Shown here piece after piece: positions 27,024 through 35,411 of a stretch of 64,000 nt of DNA (positions are counted from its first letter, which is position 1; every line of letters begins with the position of its first letter). Made by a program: the position numbers and the translations under genes. The stretch is taken from NCBI RefSeq assembly GCF_008085905.1, contig NZ_VSFF01000014.1, positions 62,001 to 126,000 on the forward strand, given 5' to 3'. The notes beneath the pieces were generated by a model. That model saw nothing but the letters and a program-made list of their open reading frames with translations, was not told the DNA's origin and ran no database searches. Source of the DNA: Actinomadura syzygii. GTDB lineage: Bacteria > Actinomycetota > Actinomycetes > Streptosporangiales > Streptosporangiaceae.

Positions 27024-29579
27024 ATGGACGCCACCAGCTCCGCGCTCCGCCGGGCACTGGCCCGCGCGCGTGACGGCAAGACACTGGACCGATCCGAGGC
27101 GACGACACTGCTGCAGGCTCGGGGGCCGCAGCTCGACGACCTGCTCGCGTACGCGGCCCGAACCCGGGACGCCGGTCTGGAGGCGGCGGGCCGTCCGGGC
27201 GTCATCACCTACAGCCGCAAGGTCTTCATCCCGCTGACCCGGCTCTGCCGGGACCGCTGCGGGTACTGCACGTTCGCGACCGTCCCGCACAAGTTGGACG
27301 CGCCCTACCTCAGCCCGGACGAGGTGCTGGAGATCGCGCGGCAGGGCGCGGCGATGGGCTGCAAGGAGGCGCTGTTCACGCTCGGGGACCGTCCCGAGGA
27401 CCGGTGGAAGCAGGCCCGCGAATGGCTGGACGCGCACGGCTACGACGACACGCTCTCCTATGTGCGCGCGATGGCGATCCGGGTCCTTGAGGAGACCGGC
27501 CTCCTGCCGCATCTGAACCCGGGCGTGCTGACGTGGCGCGACTTCCAGCGGCTCAAGCCGGTCGCGCCGTCCATGGGGATGATGCTGGAGACGACGGCGA
27601 CGCGGCTGTTCTCCGAGCGCGGCGGCCCGCATTTCGGGTCGCCGGACAAGGACCCGGCCGTCCGGCTGCGCGTTCTTGAGGACGCGGGACGCACCAACGT
27701 GCCGTTCACCACCGGCATTTTGATCGGCATCGGCGAAACGGTCGAGGAACGCGCGGACGCCATTTTCGAGATCCGCCGGACGATGCGCGAGTACGGCGCG
27801 ATCCAGGAAGTCATCGTGCAGAACTTCCGCGCGAAGCCCGACACGAAGATGCGCGACACCCCCGACGCGGAATTGGAGGAACTCGCCGCGACGATCGCGG
27901 TGACGCGCCTTGTCCTCGGCCCGAAGGCGCGCGTGCAGGCGCCGCCGAACCTCGTCGCCGACCAGTTCGCCCTGATGCTGCGCGCCGGGATCGACGACTG
28001 GGGCGGGGTGTCGCCGCTGACGCCCGACCACGTGAACCCGGAGCGGCCGTGGCCGCAGATCGAGGAACTGGCGGCGAAGACCGCCGAATCGGGCTTCGAC
28101 CTGCGCGAACGTTTGACGATCTACCCCGAGTACGTGCGGCGCGGCGAGCCGTGGCTCGACCCGCGCCTGACCGCGCACGTCGCCGCCCTGGCCGACCCGG
28201 CGACCGGCCTCGCCCGCGAGGACGCCGTCCTTGAGGGACGTCCCTGGCAGGAGCCGGACGGCGGTTTCGAGTCGTCCGGACGAACCGACCTGCACACCGA
28301 AATCGACACCACCGGCCGCACCACCGACCGCCGCGACGATTTCGACGAGGTGTACGGCGACTGGGACGCGCTGCGCGACCGCCTGTCCGCCCCGCAACGC
28401 TTCGACGCAGACGTGAAGGCGGCCCTTTCCCGCGCCGAGCAGAACCCCGCCGGATTGACCGACGACGAGGCGCTCGCCCTCCTCCACGCCGACGGCCCGG
28501 AATTGGACGCGCTGGCCGCGCTGGCCGACGACCTGCGCCGCGAGGCGGTCGGCGACGAGGTCACCTATGTCGTCACCCGGAACATCAATTTCACGAACGT
28601 CTGCTACACCGGCTGCCGTTTCTGCGCGTTCGCCCAGCGCCGCACCGACGCCGACGCCTACAGCCTTTCCCTCCAGCAGGTCGGAGACCGCGTAGAGGAG
28701 GCGTGGGCCGCGGGCGCCACCGAAGTCTGCATGCAGGGCGGCATTCACCCCGACCTGCCCGGCACCGCGTACTTCGATCTCGCCCGCGAGGTTAAGCGCC
28801 GCGCCCCCGACATCCATTTGCATTCGTACAGCCCGATGGAGGTCGTGAACGGCGCGTCCCGGACGGACATGTCCATCCGCGAATGGCTGGAGGCGGCTCG
28901 GGAGGCCGGTGTCGACTCGCTCCCCGGGACGGCCGCCGAAATTCTGGACGACGACGTCCGCTGGGTGCTGACCAAGGGCAAACTGCCGACCGACCAGTGG
29001 GTCGAGGTCGTCACCACGGCGCACGAGATCGGCATGCCGACGACGTCCACGATGATGTACGGGCACGTGGACACCCCTGCGCACTGGGTCGCGCACATCA
29101 AACTGCTCCGCTCCATCCAGGAACGGACGGGCGGATTCAGCGAATTCGTGCTGCTGCCGTTCGTCCACCACAATTCGCCGATCTACCTGGCCGGGCTGGC
29201 ACGGCCGGGGCCGACCGTCCGGGAGAACGTCGCCGTTCACGCGCTGGCGCGCATATTGCTGCACGGCTCCATTTCCAACATCCAGACGTCCTGGGTGAAA
29301 CTGGGAGACGAACTCTGCACCCGCGTCCTGCAAGGCGGCGTGAACGACCTGGGCGGGACGCTCATGGAGGAGACCATCAGCCGAATGGCCGGATCCGAAA
29401 ACGGCTCCTTTAAGGCCATCAGCGAATTGGAGGAGATAGCGCGACGCGCGGGCCGTCCGTCCCGGCAACGCACCACCCTGTACGGCGAGGTGCCCGCAGA
29501 AAGACTGGAGGCATCGCGCCGCACGGACGGCATCGGCGAATTCGGACGGCTCCGAGCCCTCCCGATCTCGACCGCATGA
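27024..29579 (+). CDS. fbiC: FO synthase, CofG-CofH fusion (radical SAM)
   Basis: Bifunctional FO synthase of 851 residues, making the deazaflavin chromophore FO from tyrosine and a flavin-pathway pyrimidine. The CofG half has its radical-SAM cysteines at C75, C79 and C82 (CRDRCGYC). The CofH half has C527, C531 and C534 (CYTGCRFC). Both clusters are intact. The ATG at 27024 has a TAGAGT -10-like box ending 6 nt upstream and no ribosome site, suggesting a leaderless mRNA of its own despite sitting 99 nt after fbiB. With fbiA and fbiB it leaves only the fbiD/cofC guanylyltransferase missing from the window. Confidence 0.96.
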   Translation: MDATSSALRRALARARDGKTLDRSEATTLLQARGPQLDDLLAYAARTRDAGLEAAGRPGVITYSRKVFIPLTRLCRDRCGYCTFATVPHKLDAPYLSPDEVLEIARQGAAMGCKEALFTLGDRPEDRWKQAREWLDAHGYDDTLSYVRAMAIRVLEETGLLPHLNPGVLTWRDFQRLKPVAPSMGMMLETTATRLFSERGGPHFGSPDKDPAVRLRVLEDAGRTNVPFTTGILIGIGETVEERADAIFEIRRTMREYGAIQEVIVQNFRAKPDTKMRDTPDAELEELAATIAVTRLVLGPKARVQAPPNLVADQFALMLRAGIDDWGGVSPLTPDHVNPERPWPQIEELAAKTAESGFDLRERLTIYPEYVRRGEPWLDPRLTAHVAALADPATGLAREDAVLEGRPWQEPDGGFESSGRTDLHTEIDTTGRTTDRRDDFDEVYGDWDALRDRLSAPQRFDADVKAALSRAEQNPAGLTDDEALALLHADGPELDALAALADDLRREAVGDEVTYVVTRNINFTNVCYTGCRFCAFAQRRTDADAYSLSLQQVGDRVEEAWAAGATEVCMQGGIHPDLPGTAYFDLAREVKRRAPDIHLHSYSPMEVVNGASRTDMSIREWLEAAREAGVDSLPGTAAEILDDDVRWVLTKGKLPTDQWVEVVTTAHEIGMPTTSTMMYGHVDTPAHWVAHIKLLRSIQERTGGFSEFVLLPFVHHNSPIYLAGLARPGPTVRENVAVHALARILLHGSISNIQTSWVKLGDELCTRVLQGGVNDLGGTLMEETISRMAGSENGSFKAISELEEIARRAGRPSRQRTTLYGEVPAERLEASRRTDGIGEFGRLRALPISTA

Positions 29580-29674
29580 CTGCACGACCGCGCCCTCGGG
29601 CCCCCGCCGTGACCTCCGACTTCCGGTAGCGGCGGTGGCCTCGGCCCGCAGGCGTTCCGGCCCGGCCGGGCTGG

Positions 29675-30619
29675 TCAGGGGATGCCGCGGATGCAGGTGG
29701 GGTGGCGTTCCACTAGTTCGTCTGCCGAGCGGCGGAGTTCGTCGACGACGGCCATGACCGAGGGGCGGAGGTCGGCGCCGACTCGCGTCCAGAGGACCAT
29801 GCGGCGGTCGACGGGCGCCTCCGCGATGTCGCGGACGACGATGCCGTCCTCGCGTTCGGCGAGCGCCAGGTCGGGGACGAGGCACGCCACCCCGCCATGG
29901 GCCACCATCGCGAGGATCACCAGGAGGTCGTTCGACCTGTGGCGGACGTCGGGGCGGAAGCCGCCTAGCTCCACGCACGTTCGTTCGAGCAGGTCGGCGT
30001 GGTTGGTGCCTACGTGGCCCGTCACCCATGCGCATCCGGCGAGGTCGGTCACTCGCACCGGGCCGCCGCCCCGGGCGAGCGGATGGTCCTCGGGCAGCGC
30101 GACGCGCATCTTCTCCGTGATGAGGACCTCCGACGTCAGCTCCGGACGTCGCGGACGCGGCAGCAGGGCGTATTCGTCCGTCATGACGAGGTCGATCTCC
30201 TGAAGGACGAGATCCTGCAAGACGCGGTGGGACTCTTCGTCCACGACGTCCACCATGAGCTCCGGATACATCTTCGCGAGCCGGGGCAGCGCGGGGGCCA
30301 GTACGTGGAGCAGGGCCGTCTGGAAACCGACGAGCCGGACCACCCCGGCTACGCGCCCGCTCGCCGCGAGGGCCGCCTCCTCCGCGCGCTTCGCGCGGGC
30401 GAGCAGGGCCTCGGCGTGCTCGCACAGCACCTCGCCCGCCGGGGTCAGCCGCAGCCGCCGCCCGGCCCGCTCCACCAGCGGGACGCCGACCTCCCGCTGC
30501 AACTGCGCGAGCTGCTGCGACACCGCGGACGGGCTGTACCCGAGCGCGTCGGCGACGGCTCCGGCCGTCCCGAGCCGCTTGAGTTCGCGAAGCACCCGCA
30601 ACCGGCCGAGATCCAGCAT
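29675..30619 (-). CDS. LysR-family transcriptional regulator
   Basis: LysR-type regulator of 314 residues. The N-terminal helix-turn-helix (about 3-62, TAGAVADALGYSPSAVSQQL) is followed by a periplasmic-binding-like effector domain (about 88-300). The ATG at 30619 is chosen because the family starts there (MLDLGRLRVLRELKRLG); an extension to 30685 is unsupported. On the minus strand TAAGAAT lies about 14-20 nt before the ATG, so the leader is very short. It is divergent from a small membrane ORF, the usual arrangement of a LysR regulator with its target, but that target's role is unknown. Confidence 0.92.
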   Translation of the reverse strand: MLDLGRLRVLRELKRLGTAGAVADALGYSPSAVSQQLAQLQREVGVPLVERAGRRLRLTPAGEVLCEHAEALLARAKRAEEAALAASGRVAGVVRLVGFQTALLHVLAPALPRLAKMYPELMVDVVDEESHRVLQDLVLQEIDLVMTDEYALLPRPRRPELTSEVLITEKMRVALPEDHPLARGGGPVRVTDLAGCAWVTGHVGTNHADLLERTCVELGGFRPDVRHRSNDLLVILAMVAHGGVACLVPDLALAEREDGIVVRDIAEAPVDRRMVLWTRVGADLRPSVMAVVDELRRSADELVERHPTCIRGIP

Positions 30620-30778
30620 AGTGAAGAGATTCTTACACAATCCATGCAGGAACTGTCGCTGGACCTCAACGTTGGACCCAGTCAAACTGTAGGTGCGACG
30701 GAAAGCGGCGGAGACCCCGCCACCACCGATCGCCCCGCGCGGGAACGCTCTAACACTGCGATCCCAAAGGAAGAAGCC

Positions 30779-30991
30779 ATGTTGTACGTGCTCGGACTCA
30801 TCGCCGCCCTCGCCGTCCTCGGCCCGCTGTTCGGCGCCGACAGCCGCGACGGCCTCGACTGGACTCCCGACAACTTCTGGCTGCGCCGCCGCCGCGGACC
30901 CGACCAGGTCAAAACGACCGGTAGTCGCGGACCGGCAGCCGAGGGCCGCGCCTCGGCGGGTGCTTCCCGGACGATCCCAGCAGCAGGGTGA
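30779..30991 (+). CDS. Small single-TM protein divergent from the LysR gene
   Basis: Protein of 70 residues. The first ~18 residues are a clean hydrophobic segment (LYVLGLIAALAVLGPLFGA). A charged region follows with DSRDGLDWTPDNFWLRRRR. The ATG at 30779 has AAAGGA about 6-7 nt upstream, a good ribosome site. The C-terminal 27 codons overlap the 3' end of the DNA glycosylase gene on the opposite strand and look like shadow sequence, so only the first ~43 residues look shaped by selection. It may be a small membrane peptide controlled by the LysR protein. Confidence 0.6.
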   Translation: MLYVLGLIAALAVLGPLFGADSRDGLDWTPDNFWLRRRRGPDQVKTTGSRGPAAEGRASAGASRTIPAAG

Positions 30992-31865
30992 CCCGGTAGC
31001 GATGCCCGGCGTACGGTTCCAGCAGCTCCAGCATCCCGGCGTCGTCGACCTTGCGGCCCGCCAGCGCCCAGCCCACCAGGCCGGGCAGATGGTAGTCGCC
31101 CACGGAGACGGCGTCGGGATCGCCGACCGCGCGCTGCCTGACCTCGGCGGCCGTCCAGACCCCGATGCCGGGCAGCGAGCGGAGCCGCGCCTCGTCCGGC
31201 CCCTCCTCCAGCCGCCGCGCGACCCGCGCGGCGCCGATGATCGTCCGTGCCCGGACGGCCTCCAGCCCCGACCGGTGCCACTCCCACGAGGGAATCCGGA
31301 CCCAGACGTCCGGCGGCGGCGGAACCCGCATGTGCGGCGCGCCCGGCGCGGGCTCCCCGAACCGGCGCAGCAGGTAACGCCAGCCCCGCCACGCCTCCTG
31401 CCCGAGGACCTTCTGCTCCATCACGGCGGGGACGAGCGCCTCGAAAACCCGCCGCGTCCGTCCGATCCGCAGCCCGCCCCGCCTGGTCACCTGCTCCCGG
31501 ACGACGTCATGCCGCGCGACAAGCCCCTCCGGCTCATCATCGACCCCCAGTAGCTCCGGCACCCCGTCGAGCAGCCATTCGGCCCCCGGCCCCCAAGCCA
31601 TTGCCTGGACGACATCACCGGCCCAACACAGCCGAATCGTCCCGGGCCCTTCCGGCGTATAGGACGCGCGCCACACAGACCCGTCCCGCTCAACCCTGAA
31701 CGCGGGATCCCCCCCTCCACCACGCTGATGCGGCGCGAGCGTCCCGAGCAGGTCCAGTTCCCAAGGCGGCCGCCACTCCCGAACCCGGCCGGGGAGCCGC
31801 CCAGCGGTCGACTCCCCGGCCCCACGCCCACCCGCGTAGGGAAGGCCGCCTGGTCCGGGGGTCAT
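30909..31865 (-). CDS. DNA-3-methyladenine glycosylase 2 family (AlkA-like, HhH-GPD)
   Basis: Predicted base-excision repair glycosylase of 318 residues. The helix-hairpin-helix LRSLPGIGVWTAAEV lies near 230, followed by the GPD loop with the catalytic Asp in SVGDYHLP near 258. The AlkA-like N-terminal region is more divergent. It should remove alkylated purines from DNA. The ATG at 31865 has GGAGTGAG directly upstream. The last 83 bp overlap, on the opposite strand, the end of the small ORF from 30779. Confidence 0.88.
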   Translation of the reverse strand: MTPGPGGLPYAGGRGAGESTAGRLPGRVREWRPPWELDLLGTLAPHQRGGGGDPAFRVERDGSVWRASYTPEGPGTIRLCWAGDVVQAMAWGPGAEWLLDGVPELLGVDDEPEGLVARHDVVREQVTRRGGLRIGRTRRVFEALVPAVMEQKVLGQEAWRGWRYLLRRFGEPAPGAPHMRVPPPPDVWVRIPSWEWHRSGLEAVRARTIIGAARVARRLEEGPDEARLRSLPGIGVWTAAEVRQRAVGDPDAVSVGDYHLPGLVGWALAGRKVDDAGMLELLEPYAGHRYRVTLLLGSSGKHPPRRGPRLPVRDYRSF

Positions 31866-32079
31866 CTCACTCCATCAACCGCTCAACAAGACCCCGCCAG
31901 TCTGCCACCCGCCCACCCATGCCTCCGCCCCACCAGAACCACCACTCTCCCGAGCCGCAGTCACACTTCCGACGGCCACACGGTTGCGGTAGCCGTGCTC
32001 GCCTCGACGTGGTCCAAGAGCAGGATGTAACCATGCCTGGCGACCGGAGCTGGGTAAAGGATTCGCTACACTCCTTGGT

Positions 32080-32451
32080 GTGGAGGAGTGGGAGATCCGC
32101 GTCACCAATGAGCTACTCGTCTGGATCAACAGTCTGGACGAGTGGTCGAAGGCTCAGGTCACTGACGCCATCGACCGTCTCGCCGAAGCCGGTCCAGGGC
32201 TTGGCCGTCCGCTCGTGGACCGCATTGAGGGCTCCCGGCTGCACAACCTTAAGGAACTGCGACCAGGCTCGGCAGGTCGCTCGGAGATCAGAGTCTTGTT
32301 CGTGTTCGACCCGTGGCGTTCGGCCATCCTGCTGACCGGGGGCGACAAGTCCGGTAACTGGTCAGGCTGGTACAAGCAAGCCATCTCCCGCGCCGAAGAC
32401 CTGTACGAGGAGTATTTGAAGGAACGTCAGGTCGAGGAGGAGCAACGATGA
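32080..32451 (+). CDS. RelE/HigB-like toxin of a type II toxin-antitoxin pair
   Basis: Protein of 123 residues of the RelE/HigB superfamily (phage-derived Gp49-like type), expected to be a ribosome-dependent mRNA interferase. Typical segments are RLAEAGPGLGRPLVDRIEGS, LKELRP, EIRVLFVFDPWRSAILLTGG and the C-terminal YEEYLKER. The GTG at 32080 is preceded 7 nt upstream by TACACT, a -10-like box, with no ribosome site, so the message is probably leaderless. It overlaps the antitoxin start by 4 nt (ATGA). Toxin-first order is the HigBA arrangement. Confidence 0.88.
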   Translation: MEEWEIRVTNELLVWINSLDEWSKAQVTDAIDRLAEAGPGLGRPLVDRIEGSRLHNLKELRPGSAGRSEIRVLFVFDPWRSAILLTGGDKSGNWSGWYKQAISRAEDLYEEYLKERQVEEEQR

Positions 32452-32783
32452 CGAGTTTCCCCAAGTGGAGTGAGGTCCGCGCCGACGTCGTCGCAGCGGC
32501 GGGCGGTGAGGAAGCCGTTGCCGAGGCCCGGAAGCGCAACCAGGCATACATCGACGGCCATCGGCTCGCCGAACGTCGCAAGGCCGTCGGCCTGTCACAG
32601 ACCGAAGTGGCCGACAAGATGGGCGTGACCAAGAGCCGCGTGTCCCAGATCGAACGCGGCGAAGTCTCCACCGTCGACGCCATCGCCCGCTACGTCCAAG
32701 CCCTCGGCGGCCAACTCCAGATTTCCGCGGTCTTCGGTGACGACCAGTACATCCTGCGCGGCACCGACACCCACGCCGCCTGA
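32448..32783 (+). CDS. XRE-family antitoxin (HigA-like)
   Basis: Protein of 111 residues with a Cro/C1-type helix-turn-helix at about 38-92 (RKAVGLSQTEVADKMGVTKSRVSQIERGE). The N-terminal ~35 residues should contact the toxin. The ATG overlaps the toxin stop. As in other such pairs it should bind the toxin and repress the shared promoter upstream of 32080. The coding region ends just before the non-coding left part of the IS110 element. Confidence 0.9.
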   Translation: MTSFPKWSEVRADVVAAAGGEEAVAEARKRNQAYIDGHRLAERRKAVGLSQTEVADKMGVTKSRVSQIERGEVSTVDAIARYVQALGGQLQISAVFGDDQYILRGTDTHAA

Positions 32784-32889
32784 CCGATCAACCGCGGCAG
32801 CGTGCCAGTACAGCCGACGGCGGGATGAGGTGGAGCCGGCAGGTGCGCCGGCCGTTCGGGCATGCACCCCCCGGCCACGCCGTAACGCC

Positions 32890-33075
32890 CCGTTACCGTT
32901 TTCGCGTCCCCATCCGTTGTGGGGAGCCAGGTCACCCGGTCCGGCATGACTCAAGCCCCCTGTCGCACGAATGATCCGGGGGGTGTTGTCACCGGGCCCG
33001 GGTGGCGTCGGTGGACCGCTCATAGGGACAAGGCGCCTTGTGTGACGAAGTCATCGTCTCGCCGTAACGTGGATG
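32890..33075 (+). ncRNA. Candidate bridge RNA of the IS110 element
   Basis: This non-coding segment holds a small hairpin at its start (GTAACG 32882-32887 / CGTTAC 32891-32896), GC-rich inverted repeats (CCGGGCCCGG near 32993-33002, ACAAGGCGCCTTGT at 33028-33041) and two guide-like matches. CATAGGGACA (33021-33030) is identical to 34343-34352 at the right end, as a left donor guide should be. GGGGGGTGT (32978-32986) is the reverse complement of 34350-34358, as a right target guide should be. The order target guide then donor guide is that of the IS621 bridge RNA. Transcription and exact ends are not shown. Confidence 0.5.
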
Positions 33076-33132
33076 CCGGCAGCCGACGCCAGATCTGTGA
33101 CCAGGCCGAACACCCTCCCGATCGAGGTAGAC

Positions 33133-34335
33133 GTGAGCGTCGAGTACGCGGTGTTCCTGGGGTTGGACGTCGGCAAGGGCGAACATCACGCCTGTGCTTT
33201 GGACCCCTCCGGCAAGAAGCTGCACAACAAGGCCTTGCCCAACGATGAGCAGCGGTTGCGGACCCTGTTCACCCAGCTCGGCCGCCACGGTCGGGTGTTG
33301 GTGGTGGTCGACCAGCCCGCCTCGATCGGCGCGCTGCCTGTCGCGGTCGCCCGCGACCAGGGCTGCCAGGTCGCCTACCTGCCCGGGCTGACCATGCGCC
33401 GCCTGGCCGATCTGCACCCCGGCAACGCCAAGACCGACGCCCGCGACGCCTACATCATCGCCGACGCCGCCCGCACCCTGCCGCACTCCCTGCGACGCGT
33501 CGATACCGGCCAGGAGGCCCTGGCCGAGCTGGAGGTCCTCGTCGGGTTCGACGACGACCTGGCGGGCGAGTCGACCCGACTAGTCAACCGGATCCGCGGG
33601 CTGCTGGTCACCATCCATCCCGCTCTGGAGAAGGCCCTGGGACCGAGGCTGCACCACCCCGCCGCACTGGAACTGCTGATCACCTACGGCGGCCCGGACG
33701 GGTTGCGCGCTGCCCCCGCAGACGACCTGCTGGCCACCACCAAACCGCTGGCCCCGCGCATGGCCGGACGCCTGGTCGAGGCGGTCAAGACCGCCCTTGA
33801 CGCCCAGACCGTCGTCGTTCCCGGCACCACCGCGGCCGTGACCGTCCTGCCGCACCTGGCCCGCTCCCTACGATCGGTCCACGACCAGCGCGACCAGGTC
33901 GCCACGCAGGTGGAGGAGATCCTTGATGCCCACCCTCTTGCCAAGGTCCTGATCTCGATGCCCGGCCTCGGGATCAGGACCAGCGCTCGAATCCTGCTGG
34001 AGATCGGTGACATCACGGCCTTCGCGACCCCGGGGCACCTGGCCGCCTACGCCGGTCTCGCCCCTGTCGCCCGCCGTTCCGGGTCGTCCATCAAGGGCGA
34101 ACACCCTCCCAAGGGCGGCAACAAGGCGCTCAAACGAGCCATGTTCCTGGCAGCGTTCGCCTCGCTCTCCGACCCGCTGAGCAGGGCCTATTACGACCGG
34201 AAGAGAGCCGAGGGCAAGAAGCACAACGCCGCCCTCATCTGCTTGGCCCGCCGCCGCAGCGACGTCATCTACGCCATGCTCCGGGACAAACAGCCCTACC
34301 AGCCCACACGCAAACTCACCGCCCAAGCGGCTTGA
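33133..34335 (+). CDS. IS110-family transposase (recombinase)
   Basis: Transposase of 400 residues. The N-terminal RuvC-like DEDD domain starts with VFLGLDVGKGEHH (first Asp at residue 12). The C-terminal Tnp domain has MPGLGIRTSARIL near 276 and YAGLAPVARRSGSS near 305-318, including the conserved catalytic Ser region. The full length and intact motifs suggest an active enzyme. GTG at 33133 is preferred, with GAGGT just upstream; the frame is open to 33073. IS110 recombinases use a bridge RNA from the element's non-coding end to choose target and donor. Confidence 0.95.
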   Translation: MSVEYAVFLGLDVGKGEHHACALDPSGKKLHNKALPNDEQRLRTLFTQLGRHGRVLVVVDQPASIGALPVAVARDQGCQVAYLPGLTMRRLADLHPGNAKTDARDAYIIADAARTLPHSLRRVDTGQEALAELEVLVGFDDDLAGESTRLVNRIRGLLVTIHPALEKALGPRLHHPAALELLITYGGPDGLRAAPADDLLATTKPLAPRMAGRLVEAVKTALDAQTVVVPGTTAAVTVLPHLARSLRSVHDQRDQVATQVEEILDAHPLAKVLISMPGLGIRTSARILLEIGDITAFATPGHLAAYAGLAPVARRSGSSIKGEHPPKGGNKALKRAMFLAAFASLSDPLSRAYYDRKRAEGKKHNAALICLARRRSDVIYAMLRDKQPYQPTRKLTAQAA

Positions 34336-34368
34336 CGAATCCCATAGGGACACCCCCCAGGCCACAGT

Positions 34369-34794
34369 TCATCCTTTCTCTTCTGGCGGCGTGACGGTTG
34401 TGGCGCTCAGGCTTTTTCCGAAGAAGGGGCCCACTACTTTCGCAAGCTTCCGTTGGATCGAGCGAATCAGCCGGATGGTGAACTCGTCGGTGTAACCGGT
34501 CGTCGTCGCCCACTGATAGCCGGACCCGGCCACATCGCTGACGAACACGATCTCCGTCGCCAGCAAAGCCCGAGCCCAGTCCAGCGACGACATGGGCTCA
34601 TCTCTTTCGAGCGCCCCTCGAATTCGATGGCATTGATCAAGCAGGTCATCGACCCCATCGAAGCCCATGCCGACGGCCAGTTCATCCGAGCAGTGCGCCG
34701 GGCCGCCCCATTCCAGCAGCGCCCGCCGGAGCAACCCGACCTCGTCGTCGCCCAACAACGATCCCGGCAACAGCTCACGCGGCTCTGATGTCAC
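34369..34794 (-). CDS. Conserved hypothetical protein beside the IS110 element
   Basis: Protein of 141 residues, soluble, mostly helical, with no family I can name. The phrases SLLGDDEVGLLRRALLEWGG and RALLATEIVFVSDVAGSG look conserved rather than random, and codon use is ordinary for the window. The GTG at 34794 has no ribosome site. The gene ends 17 bp from the right end of the IS110 element, so its 3' flank was altered by insertion. Function unknown. Confidence 0.6.
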   Translation of the reverse strand: MTSEPRELLPGSLLGDDEVGLLRRALLEWGGPAHCSDELAVGMGFDGVDDLLDQCHRIRGALERDEPMSSLDWARALLATEIVFVSDVAGSGYQWATTTGYTDEFTIRLIRSIQRKLAKVVGPFFGKSLSATTVTPPEEKG

Positions 34795-34967
34795 TCGAGG
34801 GTGTCCCAGTACTTGTCCAAGTTTTTCTCACGCCGGAACACGGTGCCTCCGTCAGAGTGCCCGGGATCGCGGAGCACGATCGTCTTGCCGTCCTCCCCAA
34901 GATAAGCCGTTCGATTGCGCGCGAGCGGCTTCACACGGAGCGGATTGTTCGTGATTTCTTCAACCCC

Positions 34968-35405
34968 ATGCCGACATCCGTGGCGAGCGGGCGGGCGGCG
35001 GTCGCGAAGACCGCGCGGGCCGCCCGCGACCGGTGGACGCGCTTACCCGTGGGATGGCGGGCGTCCGCGCTCGTGGCGCTCGCCGCCGTCGTCGTCGGCG
35101 CGGTCTGTTTCGCGTTTCTGCGGCCGTCGCCTGAGCCGCGCGCGCGGCAGTACATCGCGTTCAAGGCGTGCCTGCTCACCGACTCGCGCGGGATCGCGGG
35201 CGCGGAGGCCGCGCCCGTCTGGCAGGGGATGCGGCGGGCGTCGCTGAAGACCCGCGCGAAGATCCAGTACCTCGCCGTGTCCGCGTGGCCAACGCGCGGC
35301 CCTACCTGGCGAGCCTCGTCCAGCGGGGACGTCACGGCCGCGAACGTCTCCGGGAGCGACGTCCCCAACACGGTTGAACGCATCGTCGCGGACGCGGTCG
35401 GGTGA
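34968..35405 (+). pseudogene. Decayed BMP-type ABC transporter substrate-binding lipoprotein gene
   Basis: The open frame encodes 145 residues with a membrane segment at about 30-50 and then ARQYIAFKACLLTDSRGIAG and APVWQGMRRASLKTRAKIQYL. These match the start of an actinobacterial BMP-family substrate-binding protein. The next conserved block, VANARPYLASLVQR, occurs in another frame near 35285-35330. The main frame then resumes with an end-like segment (DVTAANVSGSD...IVADAVG). About 80-100 residues of the usual middle are missing. A frameshift plus internal deletion is inferred; a short functional protein cannot be excluded. Confidence 0.55.
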
Positions 35406-35411
35406 GGCGGG

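Larger units (their letters stand above)
32865..34352 (+). mobile_element. IS110-family insertion sequence (left end uncertain)
   Basis: An intact DEDD transposase gene is flanked by a long non-coding upstream segment and a very short downstream end, the layout of the IS110 subgroup. The right end is placed at 34350-34352 (ACA), where two guide-like matches from the upstream segment meet. The left end is unresolved: 32865 (CACCCCCCGG, which resembles the right flank) and about 32889 are candidates. No terminal inverted repeats or target duplication are seen, as expected for this family. The element follows the antitoxin gene by less than 110 bp. Confidence 0.7.

Noticed and set aside
24615..30425. 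Very long open frame on the minus strand opposite fbiA-fbiC and the LysR region
   Set aside because: It runs antisense to well-recognised F420 genes, has Arg/Gly/Pro/Val-rich composition and no family-like segments; high GC leaves few chance stops.
34788..34967. Upstream extension of the decayed lipoprotein frame to 34788
   Set aside because: The added residues have no signal-peptide character and no similarity to the family start, which fits the ATG at 34968.
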